A DNA stretch of 64,000 nucleotides from Hofstenia miamia (Eukaryota > Xenacoelomorpha > Acoela), in contig SCFE01000073.1 in assembly GCA_004352715.1 (NCBI GenBank), positions 136,219 through 200,218 on the forward strand, written 5' to 3'. Positions 34,704 to 44,737 of this stretch are shown here, piece after piece (within the stretch, counting starts at the first letter, position 1; every line of letters begins with the position of its first letter). The notes beneath the pieces were generated by a model. That model was not told where the DNA came from and searched no databases. It was given only the letters and a program-made list of their open reading frames with translations. Made by a program: the position numbers and the translations under genes.

Positions 34704-36235
34704 GGTGTATTGAGACTCAAGATCTTTCTGAGTTCTGACTTAATGGTGTTAAGCTCCTCCTGCTCAGACCACATCCACTTAAATTCAACACTGCGTCTCA
34801 GCAAATTTGAAATATGCTTGGTCTTATTTGCCAACTCAGGTATAAGGGCGCCATAATAATTTAGGAAGCCCATAAGCCTCTGGACATCCCTTTGGGATCA
34901 TAGTGTCTTGATACAATCCAAGTGATCTTTTGTGTTGTTTTGAATCAAAATGCAGCCCAGCTCAATGACTCTTCCTAAGAAGGTTACTTGTGGTTGAATT
35001 AGGGCACACTTGTTGCTGTTTATATGTAAACCAGCTTCATGGAGGATGTTGAGTGTCTGGTTCAACTTGTTGAGATGTTCTGTGAAAGTGTTACTTGCCA
35101 TGAGAATGTCATCCATATAGGCAGTAACACCAGGTTCCAGTACATTCAATACATTTCTTAACACATGGGCAACATAGCACTGAAAAGTAGCAGGGGCATT
35201 ACAAAGCCTGAAAGCCATGTATTTCCACTTGAAGAGGCCATACAGAGTAATGAAGGTGAACTTCTGGATGTCTGCTGGCTTCATAGGGACCTGCAAGTAG
35301 GATTTGCACAGGTCCAGACATGAAAATAGCTTAAAGCAGCTTGCATTGTAGATCAAGCCCTCAATATGTGGAAGTGGATACACATCTTTTACTGTCATCT
35401 CATTGAGCTTTCAGAAATTAATGCATGAGCAGTACTATTCATCTTGTTTGATAAAAACAGTGGGCACTGCATATGGACTATTGCTGTTCTGGATAATCCC
35501 ATTTTTGATTGCTAAGTATCCTTTTGTATTCCATTCTCAGAGTCTCTGGTACTCTCCTCACTGGTAGATGGATGGGTTGATCCTTCTTGGTTTCTATTGC
35601 ATGTTGCTCACCAACAGCCTGACCCACAATAATGGATCCATAATTGAACACCTCATTCTGCTGCAGAAGCAAATGAACTAGGGACTCATATTCCTCAAGG
35701 CTGAGGTGTGGATGCATCTTGTCCAAAACAGTGGGGATTCTGACAGAATCAGAATCCTCCTGCAGATCATGGATTGCTGTAAAGATCAGCAGACATGTTG
35801 CAGTTCATTGCTCCAATCAAACTGGACCAGCAATGATTGTTAACTTTGATGGGTCCATTCAGATTAAAGAGGCAGAACTGTTCAGGACAGTGATGTAAGT
35901 CTTACCAACTGCGATGTGGCAGAGATCAGGGGAGAAGTTGACGCCTCTAAAATGCTTCCCCTTTTGACCTGAGATCATAGCATTACCACTATAATTAGAA
36001 TCAGTAGAGACAGTGACTCTTTGGCAATGTTGTGGCTCAATAACTACTGTCTCAGTAAACTGTAGAAGAACTTCCTTGTCAGGGACAGTAGTCAGCTCTT
36101 GTTTAAGTTCATTTTCATGAATGGAAATGGTGTTCTTTCCTTAATTAATCACACAAGAGTTTCTTTCCAGAAAATCATTACACAGAATGATGTCATAGGG
36201 TAAGTGCTGGTCATGCCTATCAACAACAATTAAAT

Positions 36236-36463
36236 TTATGTGAAACAATTCCTGGTGAATTTGTATATTGAGATTGGGCACTTGACCCTTGAGGGAGATT
36301 GTATTGCATCTAATTGGTGAACAGCTGAGGGATGCAACTTATCTCTTATTAAATATAATCTTTGACAACACTCTTCACTTATAATCAAAGCTGAAGCTCC
36401 AGTATCAATTGTAGCATTTATCAGAATTCCATTAATATCCACAGGGATAATGTTAGTATGCAT
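36236..36463 (-). pseudogene. Gypsy aspartic protease fragment
   Basis: Contains DTGASALIISEEC, the retroviral-type aspartic protease active-site motif D-T-G-A, at the expected position between gag and RT. The downstream flap and ILG-like motif were not resolved. Confidence 0.8.
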
Positions 36464-36519
36464 CAGTGAGGTAACTACCAGAACATCCTACACACATTTG
36501 TCAGGAGATGGCACTCCCA

Positions 36520-37982
36520 TCAGTTTAATGAATCAGTTGGTTTGAGAGGCAGAACCAGTGAGGGCTCCTTTGTTTTGTAGATGACAAAGCCATTTCCATC
36601 AGCAACTAAGTGGATGACGGCAGTACATTGTGGCTTCATGTGGCCTTTCTGACCACAGCAATAGCAGTGAGTCTGATCAGCGTCAAACCTTTCCTTTAGG
36701 ATGGGAGTATCTGACGAGAAAGATACTTTTGGAGCACAATGACCAGCTTTCAGCTTGCCTACATCCTTATTGATTTGAGTGGTATTACACATCATATAAA
36801 AAATGCTGATTGCCTTCTTGATGATCAGATTAAGATCATCTTTGGGGTCACATTTTAGTTCAAGATGGCTGCTAATATTCAGTGGAAATTCCCAGCTAAT
36901 GTATAAAAATAGATCATTTTTCGAGTATTCTGGAGTCAACTTGCTCAGACGGAATAGCCTTTTGACTTAAGTGATGTAGGTCTGAATGTTATCTCCTTTC
37001 TTGAAGGAGAGATCACATAATAGAGTCTTGTACTGGTGCTTAATATGAGGAGCATGATAGTGGTCTTCGAAGTGACCAATAAGTAGCTCGTAATTAGTCT
37101 TGAGTTCCTGTCGAGCATCATATCCTGATTGTAAGCAAGGCCTTGCAAGTACATTGGAAACTGAGCAATGGCGTAGTCTTGTGTGGTGTTATACTGCTTC
37201 ATAGTTAGGTCAAACAAGAATAGCCATTTATTGAATGACTAGGAAATCTCATTGATTTTTCCTGTAAATTTTGGTAGCACAGAGTGTCTGTTGAATAGAT
37301 TTGCATTTCTGGTTCCAGTTGCTTTGATAGGAAGGATCAACTGGGTGAACTGTGGCCAATGTGTTGTTGCTGACCTGATAGGATTACCTGAATGTTGCAG
37401 AGTTGCTCATGCTGAAACAGTATGCACAACTGAGGTATTAACAGTCACACTCTAGACACACAGACTTGGGGTAGCAACAGTGGTGAGAGTAGATACCTGT
37501 GTCAAAGCAGATTGTGTAAAAGTAGGAGCTCCAGTTGTAAATGAAGTATCTGGAGTTATGAATTGGGGCGTCAATGGAGAAATGGGAGGTAAACTTGGGG
37601 CACTTGGAAAGTGTGCTAAAATCATTTGTGCAACAACTTCTGTAAATTACACAGAAAAAGCATCATCTAACATGTTGCAAGTTACATACCCAGGATTGCC
37701 AGATGGGGGTGACATAAGATGAGAAGGAGTAGTCTCCAAAGGAATTGGCTGTGTAAGTGCAAGTGGTGATGGTGTAGTAAGGTTCTGAACTTTCAGTTCT
37801 AAAGAAGTAATAGCGTCAATCAATTGTCTTTCTCTCAGCAAATCATCGTTGGCTTGTTGCAGTAGCTCAGATTGGAGAGAATTGATTTGCTGTTCACAAT
37901 TAAGTCGCATAGATGTTTGCTGGGCAAGAGCCTCTCTGAGTCTTTCAGCCTCTTTTGCTTGCTGCTCTGGGGGTGGTGACAT
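36520..37982 (-). pseudogene. Gypsy gag region, frameshifted
   Basis: Starts near 37982 with a coiled-coil-like, Gln/Leu-rich segment (REALAQQTSMRLNCEQQINS). The capsid-like part follows in 37217-36945, and 36939-36520 contains the nucleocapsid zinc knuckle CYCCGQKGHMKPQC, a perfect C-x2-C-x4-H-x4-C. At least two frame changes separate these. CpG is more frequent here than in the pol region. Confidence 0.82.
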
Positions 37983-38562
37983 ATCACAAAAAAGAAAAGG
38001 ATTGGGTGGAGGAGTAGCTGTATTAACTACTCTTCAGGAAATCACTGGGGGTGATTGGGCAGATTAAAAATGTGAAGTTACATTAACAAGAGTTCCATCA
38101 GTACAAGGGGTAGTGTTCAGGCCACCAATGCTTGCACAGTGGAGGCTCCAAGAGGGAGTCCCATTATGATATAAACTATCAAATTTCATGATAACAAGAA
38201 CAAGACAAAGCACAAGAAAAATTCCAAAAATAATCCCTAACAAATTTGAGAGTGTACTCCAACAGAGTTTAAATAAAACAAAACAGATTCAGTAGGCAGC
38301 ATGGTATAGGGTCGGTAATAAATCCAAATACTAGAAGAATGAAACGACAACAAAATAACAACCAAAAACGAACTTGAGATAGCATCAGAGTTTGGTGAAA
38401 GCTCTAGAAACATCAGCTTCACTATAGAATTGCCTGAACTTTGGGCGTGAACACAGGTTTCATGACTGGAGTACATCTCCAAACATCAATCTGCCTGCTA
38501 AACTGCAACGAGATTGTGTGAGGTTAACTATGTAGTTTGAATGACACTTCTAGGGGCTCGAG

Positions 38563-38580
38563 ATCACGTCAGGGTCACCA
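38563..38580 (-). promoter_or_regulatory. tRNA-Trp-like primer binding site
   Basis: The plus strand reads ATCACGTCAGGGTCACCA, which equals the 3' end of a eukaryotic tRNA-Trp (…ATCACGTCGGGGTCACCA) except for one base. So the minus strand is an 18-nt primer site at the expected position upstream of gag. Confidence 0.72.
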
Positions 38581-38693
38581 TGTAGAATCGCGGGGGAGCT
38601 ATAGAAGTCATTACATAGACCATATATTCTGTATTCGAATTCAGTCATTGATCCAAATCAACAAGTGAATTCTCAGGGCCCCATTACAGAAAC
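38581..38693 (-). repeat. Possible 5' LTR or LTR remnant next to primer site
   Basis: On the minus strand this 113-bp stretch starts TGTAATGGGG and ends GATTCTACA directly before the primer site, with TG..CA tips. The length is very short for an LTR and no second copy was found, so it may be only the end of a longer or recombined LTR. Confidence 0.3.
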
Positions 38694-40667
38694 CAACAAA
38701 AATCAAACTAAAAAACCTGTGAGACCACAAAAACTATTTAACGCATACATATGACATTTGTGTAATTCTATGATTACGCAGTAAAAAGCATGACTTTATT
38801 GACATTATATAATTGTGACGCGGTGACAGAGTAAACCCGGAATCCTTAAAAAAAAATTGACCAAGTGACCCGGCCGCTAACAATTATTAGAAAAGAATTC
38901 AAAAGTTACTCAAAATCTAGTGTTTAATTTATTCTTGCCCAAACCAGTGTTTCCGCCTTCTCGTTTGAGAGGAAATGTTGTAAGAAATGTAAAAACTTGT
39001 TTATTGACGAACCGGATAAATATTAATCTCGGCACATTAAAAACGCGCTATTTCCTTCACAAATAGGTTTGCAGAAGGTCCGACGCTATCTGAGTCTTAG
39101 AACTTTGCAGCATATATCTGAGCCTCAGACTGTCAAGGATTATAATATAAGTATATGGATTCAAAGAATCGAATTTTCTCAGATTAGAATTAAGTACGAA
39201 TTCGAATTCACATGTATTCGAATTTCGATTCCTATTCCAGTGTAATCGCAGGGCTCTATTTCTAGGTCCGAATTAAAAAATTATATAGGCGGATCACACT
39301 TAGTTTAGGTCCCCATAAAATGATCACTATATATATTATATTAAGAAAACTTAGATATGTTTACCCATATGTTGTAAAGGAAATTATTTAGAAGAGTGGT
39401 ATTAATTACTGTATGGAACTATGATCTAAATTGGAATTCTTTAACACTTAACCCCAATAGGGTTCCGGTTCGTCTCCTCATAAGACAGCCACCTATTGTC
39501 CTAATTTCTGAATTAAACATATTTGGGACACAAAAAAGAAATTTTGTATACAACTTTTTGGATTATTGGAAATTGAATATATCATTATGACCTATATTTT
39601 TTCGCTTCTGCAATCTAAACATTTGGTATTGCCTCTTCCAAGCGGTAATTAGTGTGGTCGCATTGTTTCAAATGTTGTAAATCAGCTAATAAGTAGAATT
39701 CGGCCCCGCTTAATTAGGTTGATGCCGCTCAATTCTGTTTAAACTAAAAAATGTTTTTAGGTATGGATGATTTATATAATAATTTCAGGAGTTATGCTTT
39801 CATTGATTTTTACAGATATTTTTCTTTTGTATTTTTTTTAAATAAGCATTTAGAAATGCTTTAAATATTTTGCGTACTTTCTTTCAATTGTGTTAGAGGT
39901 GGTTCGACTACACGTATTTTGACTGGTAATTGGTTTGTATTTAGAAATACAATTTTTGCATATAGCTTTGATAAAAAAATACAAAGCCCAAGTAACCAAA
40001 TTTTGCGTTAAACGCGCGTTAAGTCGAGTTTTCGTTGCGTAAAATTAGCGTTTAGAGAGCGCGTTTACCGCGCGATTATGGTACCTTTTTGTCTCGAAAA
40101 ACGCGCGTTTGAAGAGCGCGAAAATCTCAAGTAGATAACGCAAAGAAAACGCGAATATATGAATAAGGAATATCAATTTTCGTAAGGATGCTGTTAATAT
40201 GCATAATCATTTGTGACTACTACATAAAATATTATATATATATATATATATATATAAAACTAATAATATGCTACCAACTGTCATGATCATATGTGCAAAT
40301 AGCAAAATATAGTAGAAAATTATATTAGAAAAGAAAGTTCCAAAACAATTTTAACAAAATATAAAAATTGTATGCCAATTTATTAGTTTTTATTATAAAT
40401 TTAATTAAGTTAATAAAAGATAATTTAATATTGAAATTGGGTATATATAATGCTAACAAAATTTTCGTTGCTATCATTATAATAATATCAAAATAAAATA
40501 CCTGGGCACTTAATTAAAGTGAAATAATGTGGATGAAATCACTAATCTAAAAATCCTTCATCGACAGTACACAAGTCTTTTCAGCTCATTAAAATACCAT
40601 GCCCTGGACGCTGGACCATGATCTTCTATAACACTAACTGGACTGGAACGAATGAATAAATAACAGC
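38694..40667. other. Non-coding stretch with a CGCG cluster
   Basis: No gene seen. GAATTCGAATTC-type motifs near 39200-39240 and a CGCG-rich patch at 40005-40140 are described separately. A (TA)n run lies at 40232-40255. Confidence 0.4.
40005..40140. other. CGCG-rich patch
   Basis: About 135 bp in an AT-rich setting contains at least seven CGCG or GCGCG units, including AACGCGCGTT palindromes. It could be a transposon end or a small CpG-rich regulatory patch. No coding frame. Confidence 0.4.
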
Positions 40668-40762
40668 AACATTTCGCCAATTTCACTCAATCATTTATTA
40701 ATTCCGCTTATTAGTGAATTGAAAAACGGAATTAATAAATGAGTGAAATCGGCCAAATGTTA
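40668..40762. repeat. Long hairpin
   Basis: Arms 40668-40706 and 40726-40762 are near-perfect reverse complements (core ATTTATTAATTCCG with CGGAATTAATAAAT) around a ~19-nt loop. It could be a small fold-back insertion. Confidence 0.8.
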
Positions 40763-40823
40763 CTGGTATACATACTATGCTTCTATAATTTAAGTAGGTC
40801 TTATATATGTTCATTTGTTCCAG

Positions 40824-40923
40824 CCCAATTAGTGTTATCGAAGTTCGTGCCTGTACGAACACATTTAGGCGATCACGCACAATCAACAAAACTACCCATA
40901 GTCACACCACCAGATGAGGACAG
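40824..40923 (+). CDS. Orphan exon candidate
   Basis: Between acceptor TTTGTTCCAG and donor GTACTA is a 100-bp frame reading QLVLSKFVPVRTHLGDHAQS then LPIVTPPDED, with codon composition unlike the AT-rich flanks. I do not recognise it. A possible following exon lies at 43294-43503, beyond the nested transposon, but phases were not proven. Confidence 0.35.
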
Positions 40924-41121
40924 GTACTATATTAATTTTCATTAAGAATGTCTCATCAAGATGCAAGAACCGTTCTGCATTATCTTTAGTCGACTGGAAC
41001 TTTAATCACAAACCGCAAAACTTTACTCAAAAGTTAGAGCGGGTATGAATCCAAAAACATTCTACGGATCTTCAAAAAGTTGATTGAAACGAACATGCTT
41101 AAAAGTATGAAAGGAATTGGA

Positions 41122-41221
41122 CGAACCCTCAAATTGACTTTAACCCAAATATCAAGCGTTGTCAGATAACGGGAACCCTCAAATTGACTTTAACCCAAAT
41201 ATCAAGCGTTGTCAGATAACG
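41122..41221. repeat. Tandem duplication, 50-bp unit, at a transposon end
   Basis: Two perfect copies of a 50-bp unit that contains the left tip CCCAAATATCAAGC. It may be real or an assembly slip. Confidence 0.85.
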
Positions 41222-43247
41222 AATGGTCCATTAATGGGATCAATGGCCAATAATGGCCATTCATTTGCCAACCATAACCAACAAAATATACAGTTATATA
41301 AATCTTAAAATTCAATAATTTTACAAAAAAATGATTATATTATTGTAGATAATATGTGCATTGCATCAAAATTTAACTTCAATTTTCATAAAGTATTATT
41401 TATCAGTTTCTTTTATACCATTGATTGTCCGACAATGGCCCATTAATGGCATTACTAGATCGATCTGCCATCTAGCGAGCAAATACTAATTATACAGTGA
41501 TTTACAATTTTGCTTGATCAAATTAAATTTCATAAAAATGAAATTACTTACCCTTCAGTAGTTGATAACAAAATCTAGTATCCCAGCTCTTGTTTTTATA
41601 AACGCTGTATAATGAATTCAATCATTTGCAGCAAGGTGTTCAATCATTAGGATAATATGCTATAGAGAGTTATAACTGAGCCGTGATTTCAAGCTCAGCC
41701 CTGGCCCTTTCGAACATAAACCAGCCTGACCCAGCCCATTGCAAATGGTAATATTCAGGACCAGGGCCGCCCCGGGCCCGTCATATCCAAAACCATTAAA
41801 AGATTTTTGTAAATAAAAAAATTAAGCATATAATTGGAAATACTAAAATGAAAGCATTTTTACATCAACTGCACTTTTTTACTCATGATGACATCAAAAG
41901 TGATCTGCTTAAAATGAGAAAGCGTTCACTGCTGGAAAAGGATTGTAATTGTCATTTTTAAATTTTTAATAGTTGTATTGAAATCTTAATAATAAATTAA
42001 TGTTTATGGTACATCATATGAAATTTGTGCAACATTCTCCTCGCAAACATGCAAATAAAACACAGTGTTTTGTCTAAGTAATTAAAAATTTACGGTGGAA
42101 GACCTAAAGTATAAATGAAATTGATTTGCGCTTGATATTACTAAGAAAACTCCTGAAATCATTGTAATTATTGTTTCCGTGGATTCACTTTTTGATGTAT
42201 AATTAATCAAATGAATATAATAGTTGATATAATATTTTCATGTAAGAGAATGTATATTTTTTAATATAATGTTGAACAGTTCTAGGCCAGTTGTGCAGAA
42301 ACTTTGGACCCGGGCTCAGCCCTGGCCCGATTCATTCTCAATTTTACGGCCCAAGCCGGTCCCTGGCCCGGCCCTTACAAAACTTACAACTCTGATGCTA
42401 TACACACTATCAACTGTGCTCTTAGCTCAAGCAATTAATACCAAGTTATGAATTATAACTCATAATATAATGTGGCACTTGTGGCAACTGATTCCACAAG
42501 TGGCCCATTGTTGGGCCATTGGCGGCATCATTGGCAAACTTAGTAATCAATAATCAATGAACAGATGCTTGCAAATAGAACTCTCTTCACTATTTTTGAT
42601 TCTTAGATCCTTTTAATATAAAAATAGGAATTGCGAAAACCTTTCTTAAAATGTTTGATTTGTAAAAAATTATAATATTTCTGTTATGTGAATTTTCAAA
42701 ATAATTTCTTCATGCATATTTGAATACCTTAAAGTTAACTATAATATAAAGAAGTTATGATTGAGTAAAAGAGATTTTTCACGATTTAAAAAGTACTATT
42801 TCAAAATTGGACTTAATTTGAAAATTTAAAATTTTTGTTAAATTTGGCAGATTTATATGTTTATTGTTATCATTTGTAAACAAGACATTCTTTCAAATTT
42901 CAATTAAATGGTTGTACTGAAGATTCTGAAGACAATATCAAAGATTCATTCTGCCTTTTGTTAGGCTTGTGCATGTTCAAGCAGTAATGTTTGAACTTAT
43001 TAGGATATTGAAAGTTGTTGTTTTGTATGTAATAATGATGGTTTGAAATCAAAACCTACTGTTTGGAACCAATGGGCCATTACTGGCTCACCAATGTCTC
43101 ATGAATGTACCATTATTGGCCCATCAATGGGTAATTGTCGGGAATAAATCACTGGCCCATTAATTCCCCGGCGGAAATTTGCCAATAATGGTCATCAATG
43201 GCAACTTCAATGGCCCATTGTCGGTCCATTAATGCTTGATATTTGGG
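41194..43247. mobile_element. Terminal-inverted-repeat element with GGCCCATTAATGG-type subterminal motifs
   Basis: The left tip CCCAAATATCAAGC (41194-41207, also at 41144) is matched by GCTTGATATTTGGG at 43234-43247. Within about 300 bp of each end are many short motifs of the form TGGCCCATTAATGG / CCATTATTGGC. No transposase frame is present. Flanking duplication is unclear. An hAT-like element is nested inside. The family is unknown to me. Confidence 0.6.
41665..42394. mobile_element. Non-autonomous hAT-like element, 8-bp target duplication ATGCTATA
   Basis: ATGCTATA lies at 41657-41664 and 42395-42402. The tips read GAGAGTTATAA and, reverse-complemented on the right, CAGAGTTGTAA. Just inside both ends are GC-rich blocks of the CAGCCCTGGCCC / GGCCCGGGC kind, sharply different from the AT-rich interior. 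730 bp without a coding frame. The 8-bp duplication and CAGAG tip fit hAT. Confidence 0.82.
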
Positions 43248-43293
43248 AAATAAAAGGAAAAGTTTTCCCAAATTTTTTCACAAAACGCATTGA

Positions 43294-43503
43294 AATCACC
43301 CTCTCATTCGAACTCAAAGATTCAAAGAAACCCATAACAAAGTTGTCTCAACATCGACGTGTACAGAGCACTTAAAAAAAGTGTTAAAAAGCGTCACTAT
43401 TGACACAAAAAAACAGAAGAAATTGACAAAACAAAAGCCCATTGTAATAACAAGGGAAAAAATTCGCATTAGAACTCGAAAAAAAGATCTCACAGTGTCC
43501 CAG
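43294..43503 (+). CDS. Weak exon candidate, Lys-rich
   Basis: A 70-codon frame (…KPIVITREKIRIRTRKKDLT…) ends exactly at a donor CAG|GTATTT. No clear acceptor. It lies just right of the nested transposons. It could be a chance frame. Confidence 0.2.
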
Positions 43504-43998
43504 GTATTTTGGAGAATTTCTAAGATTAACAACCAAATTTTGTATTAAAAATGTGAAATTCATTAAAATAATACTAGATTTTTTAATGAATAGGATTGAT
43601 CACTGAATGGTTGGTTTATTGCAAGTGGAGTGGAGTGAGTTGTTATTTTAAATAATGAATAAAAAATTGTTCGAGAGGAAAAAATGGAAATGGAAGCGTG
43701 ATCTGCCTCTCGTGGGTTATGGGTTGGCCAAGGCTAACAAAATTATTGATCCGGATTGGGGTCCGGGTTTTGCCAGATCGGAAAAAAATAGATAAGTTAC
43801 GAACTGAAGTTTGAGGCATATATATTAGCTATAGTCTTACAATGTATTATATTTTAAATAATTCTAACGTACATTAGGAGTTTGTTTTGCAATGTCTATG
43901 CGTCAAACTATTCTAGGCTTTAAATTCTATATTGATGTTGTTGTTTTCCAAATACTTTCTATAATTTAGGATCTTGTTCTTGTTTGTGAGAAACTTAC

Positions 43999-44098
43999 TG
44001 AATATTGTACAAAATTTTGCTGCTGGCGCTCAGCAGCATTTAAAAAATGAGCTCGATTTCGGTTCTTTTCAACTAAAATCTCGGCTTTGGTTTCTTCG
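43999..44098 (-). CDS. Orphan exon candidate
   Basis: Acceptor TACTTGTTAG and a perfect donor GTAAGTT bracket a 100-bp frame reading EETKAEILVEKNRNRAHFLN then AERQQQNFVQYS. Composition is coding-like (Glu, Lys, Gln-rich helix). I do not recognise the gene, and neighbouring exons were not identified. Confidence 0.42.
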
Positions 44099-44735
44099 CT
44101 AACAAGTATTAGTATTAGAAAATTGTTATTCAATAGAAAAATAAGTTTATAAGGTATATTTTCATTATGCTTAATTAAGTTGTTAATCAAATTAAACAAA
44201 ATTACGTTTCAACTTAACAAGCATTTTGGCATTTCCTCCAGGAACACCTTTCTTGGAAACACCATTGCAAGCGACTGCTTTTGCTGACAAAAACTTGATT
44301 TCAATTCATTTTTCTAAGCCAGTTGCGTTTTTGGGTGAAAACCGCGATTTAGGTTTTCTTAGTTATGCTTTCAAGACCTATTTCGGGATAATTTTAAACA
44401 AATTTGGGCTATAGGGCGGGTTGGACAGATTTTTGAAAAATTACACTGGCTGCGCCGGGCTGGGCCAAATTTAAAAATTGATCAGACAGACTCTATACTT
44501 CTCAGCTATCATTCATGTACAAAATGCATTGCTTGAAAATATATACTATGCCAAACATGAGATCCGAACCCTGAAGCTTGATAAATTCCAAATTTATAGA
44601 AAATCACCGGATTTGGAATAGGTTTTGTATTCCGGCAATTTGTATTTTAGTTTACATTTGAAAACGTGTCATGATAGATTAAAAGATCAAAATTCTTTGA
44701 AAATTTATATTATGTGAAACCTTATTAGGTTTTAC
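44099..44735. other. No firm feature
   Basis: Contains a 62-codon plus frame (44226-44414) and GC-rich TGCGCCGGGCTGGGCC at 44450-44465, similar in style to hAT-end blocks at 41.7-42.4 kb. Nothing further could be supported. Confidence 0.3.
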
Positions 44736-44737
44736 TA

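Larger units (their letters stand above)
34205..35726 (-). pseudogene. Gypsy reverse transcriptase and RNase H, degraded
   Basis: 35726-35478 holds the pre-RT motif (HAIETKKDQPIHLPVRRVP). 35398-34898 carries the RT palm: LFSCLDLCKSYLQVPM, CNAPATFQ, the AYMDDI catalytic motif and a final FLGRVI. 34873-34487 carries the connection and RNase H start (IIDCDAS with the catalytic Asp; SWKLWNTEQNY). A TAG stop replaces the usual Trp in the NSALTWL-type motif just after 34205. The region between 35477 and 35399 is in another frame. It is broken by frameshifts and the assembly duplication. Confidence 0.92.
29020..38580 (-). mobile_element. Degraded Ty3/gypsy-type LTR retroelement with a long third coding region
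   Basis: In minus-strand order it carries: a tRNA-Trp-like primer site (38580-38563), gag with a zinc knuckle, aspartic protease, reverse transcriptase with YMDD, RNase H, an integrase and then ~3 kb of further coding-like sequence, ending at a purine-rich tract (29030-29021) followed by TGTG. The PR-RT-RH-IN order defines Ty3/gypsy. All frames are broken by stops and frameshifts. CpG is nearly absent over most of the length while host flanks are not depleted. No pair of matching LTRs was found. It is an old, inactive copy. Confidence 0.85.

Noticed and set aside
37252-37722. Plus-strand frames in the retroelement gag region
   Set aside because: They are the opposite strand of gag; the zinc knuckle and protease fix the minus strand as coding.
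42269-42451. 60-codon plus-strand frame
   Set aside because: Lies across the right end of the hAT-like element; its Pro/Arg-rich content comes from the GC-rich end block.
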